Shown: piece by piece, positions 63,904 to 64,000 of the stretch | Numbering within the stretch: the first letter of the stretch is position 1 | Layout of the letters: every line of letters begins with the position of its first letter | NCBI RefSeq assembly: GCF_004354085.1 | Contig: NZ_SMSE01000003.1 | Coordinates: 673,356-737,355 of the forward strand | Origin: Seongchinamella unica | GTDB taxonomy: Bacteria; Pseudomonadota; Gammaproteobacteria; Pseudomonadales; Halieaceae | DNA: 64,000 nucleotides | Direction: 5' to 3' | Position numbers and translations under genes: made by a program | Notes under the pieces: model-generated | Database searches by the model: none | What the model was told of the DNA's origin: nothing | Seen by the model: the letters and a program-made list of their open reading frames with translations, nothing else

Positions 63904-64000
63904 CTGCGGGTGCCTGGCAAGGGCCTGCCCCGCTTTACCGGGTTTGACCGTAGGTCATTGCCATGTGTAAAAGGCCAACCGACCCATAAAAAAATCCCGC

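Overview
The window is GC-rich, gene-dense bacterial chromosome. The gene set points to a marine gammaproteobacterium: rsgA next to psd, a 13-gene nuo operon with fused nuoCD, tex, pdxH, cinA, fklB and a WS/DGAT acyltransferase. Cellvibrionales (Halieaceae-like) is my best guess, but this is inference from gene content, not a database match. I see no rRNA, tRNA, CRISPR array, prophage or intact insertion sequence.

Layout. 1-8.6 kb: end of rsgA, psd, an outer-membrane-like protein, a PIN-PhoH ATPase, an RNase II-type exoribonuclease and asnS, with two intergenic stretches (2.1-2.4 and 6.7-7.2 kb) full of repeats and inverted repeats. 8.7-20.7 kb: mostly one- to two-gene housekeeping units (SYLF protein and SDR, PPOX protein, transglutaminase-like/TPR lipoprotein, cysH, a lone ParA, fklB, DUF924, NUDIX, cinA, lipocalin-like, pdxH, GNAT, DUF4136). 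20.8-35.2 kb: one long plus-strand operon of 13 genes, described below. 35.2-38.4 kb: minus-strand DUF2288, MBL hydrolase, Kazal-like lipoprotein, dicarboxylate symporter and SixA-like phosphatase. 38.8-53.4 kb: nuoA-N. 53.4-58.2 kb: CBS protein, tex, WS/DGAT. 58.2-63.8 kb: minus-strand hypothetical, VOC protein and an RND efflux pair. The window closes with a REP-like inverted repeat.

The most interesting locus is 20.8-35.2 kb. Its genes are tightly packed and mostly overlap or sit a few bases apart. They encode a periplasmic protein with a TonB-like C-terminus, four lipoproteins, a membrane-anchored TPR-like protein, a membrane-anchored protein with four PEGA modules and a formylglycine-enzyme-like domain that lacks the usual cysteines, a small secreted acidic protein, a MotA/TolQ/ExbB-type channel, a degenerate Hsp70/actin-like protein, two von Willebrand A proteins and an M48 protease. 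Both VWA proteins begin with an ExbD/MotB-like membrane helix that carries the key aspartate (F-L-D). I infer a proton-driven stator whose B subunits carry periplasmic VWA domains in place of a peptidoglycan-binding or TonB-binding domain, linked to outer-membrane lipoproteins. I do not recognise it as a described system.

The nuo operon makes a full type I NADH:quinone oxidoreductase, which would supply the proton gradient such a stator needs. Start sites were chosen by ribosome-binding sites, signal peptides and start-stop overlaps, so many differ from the longest open frame.
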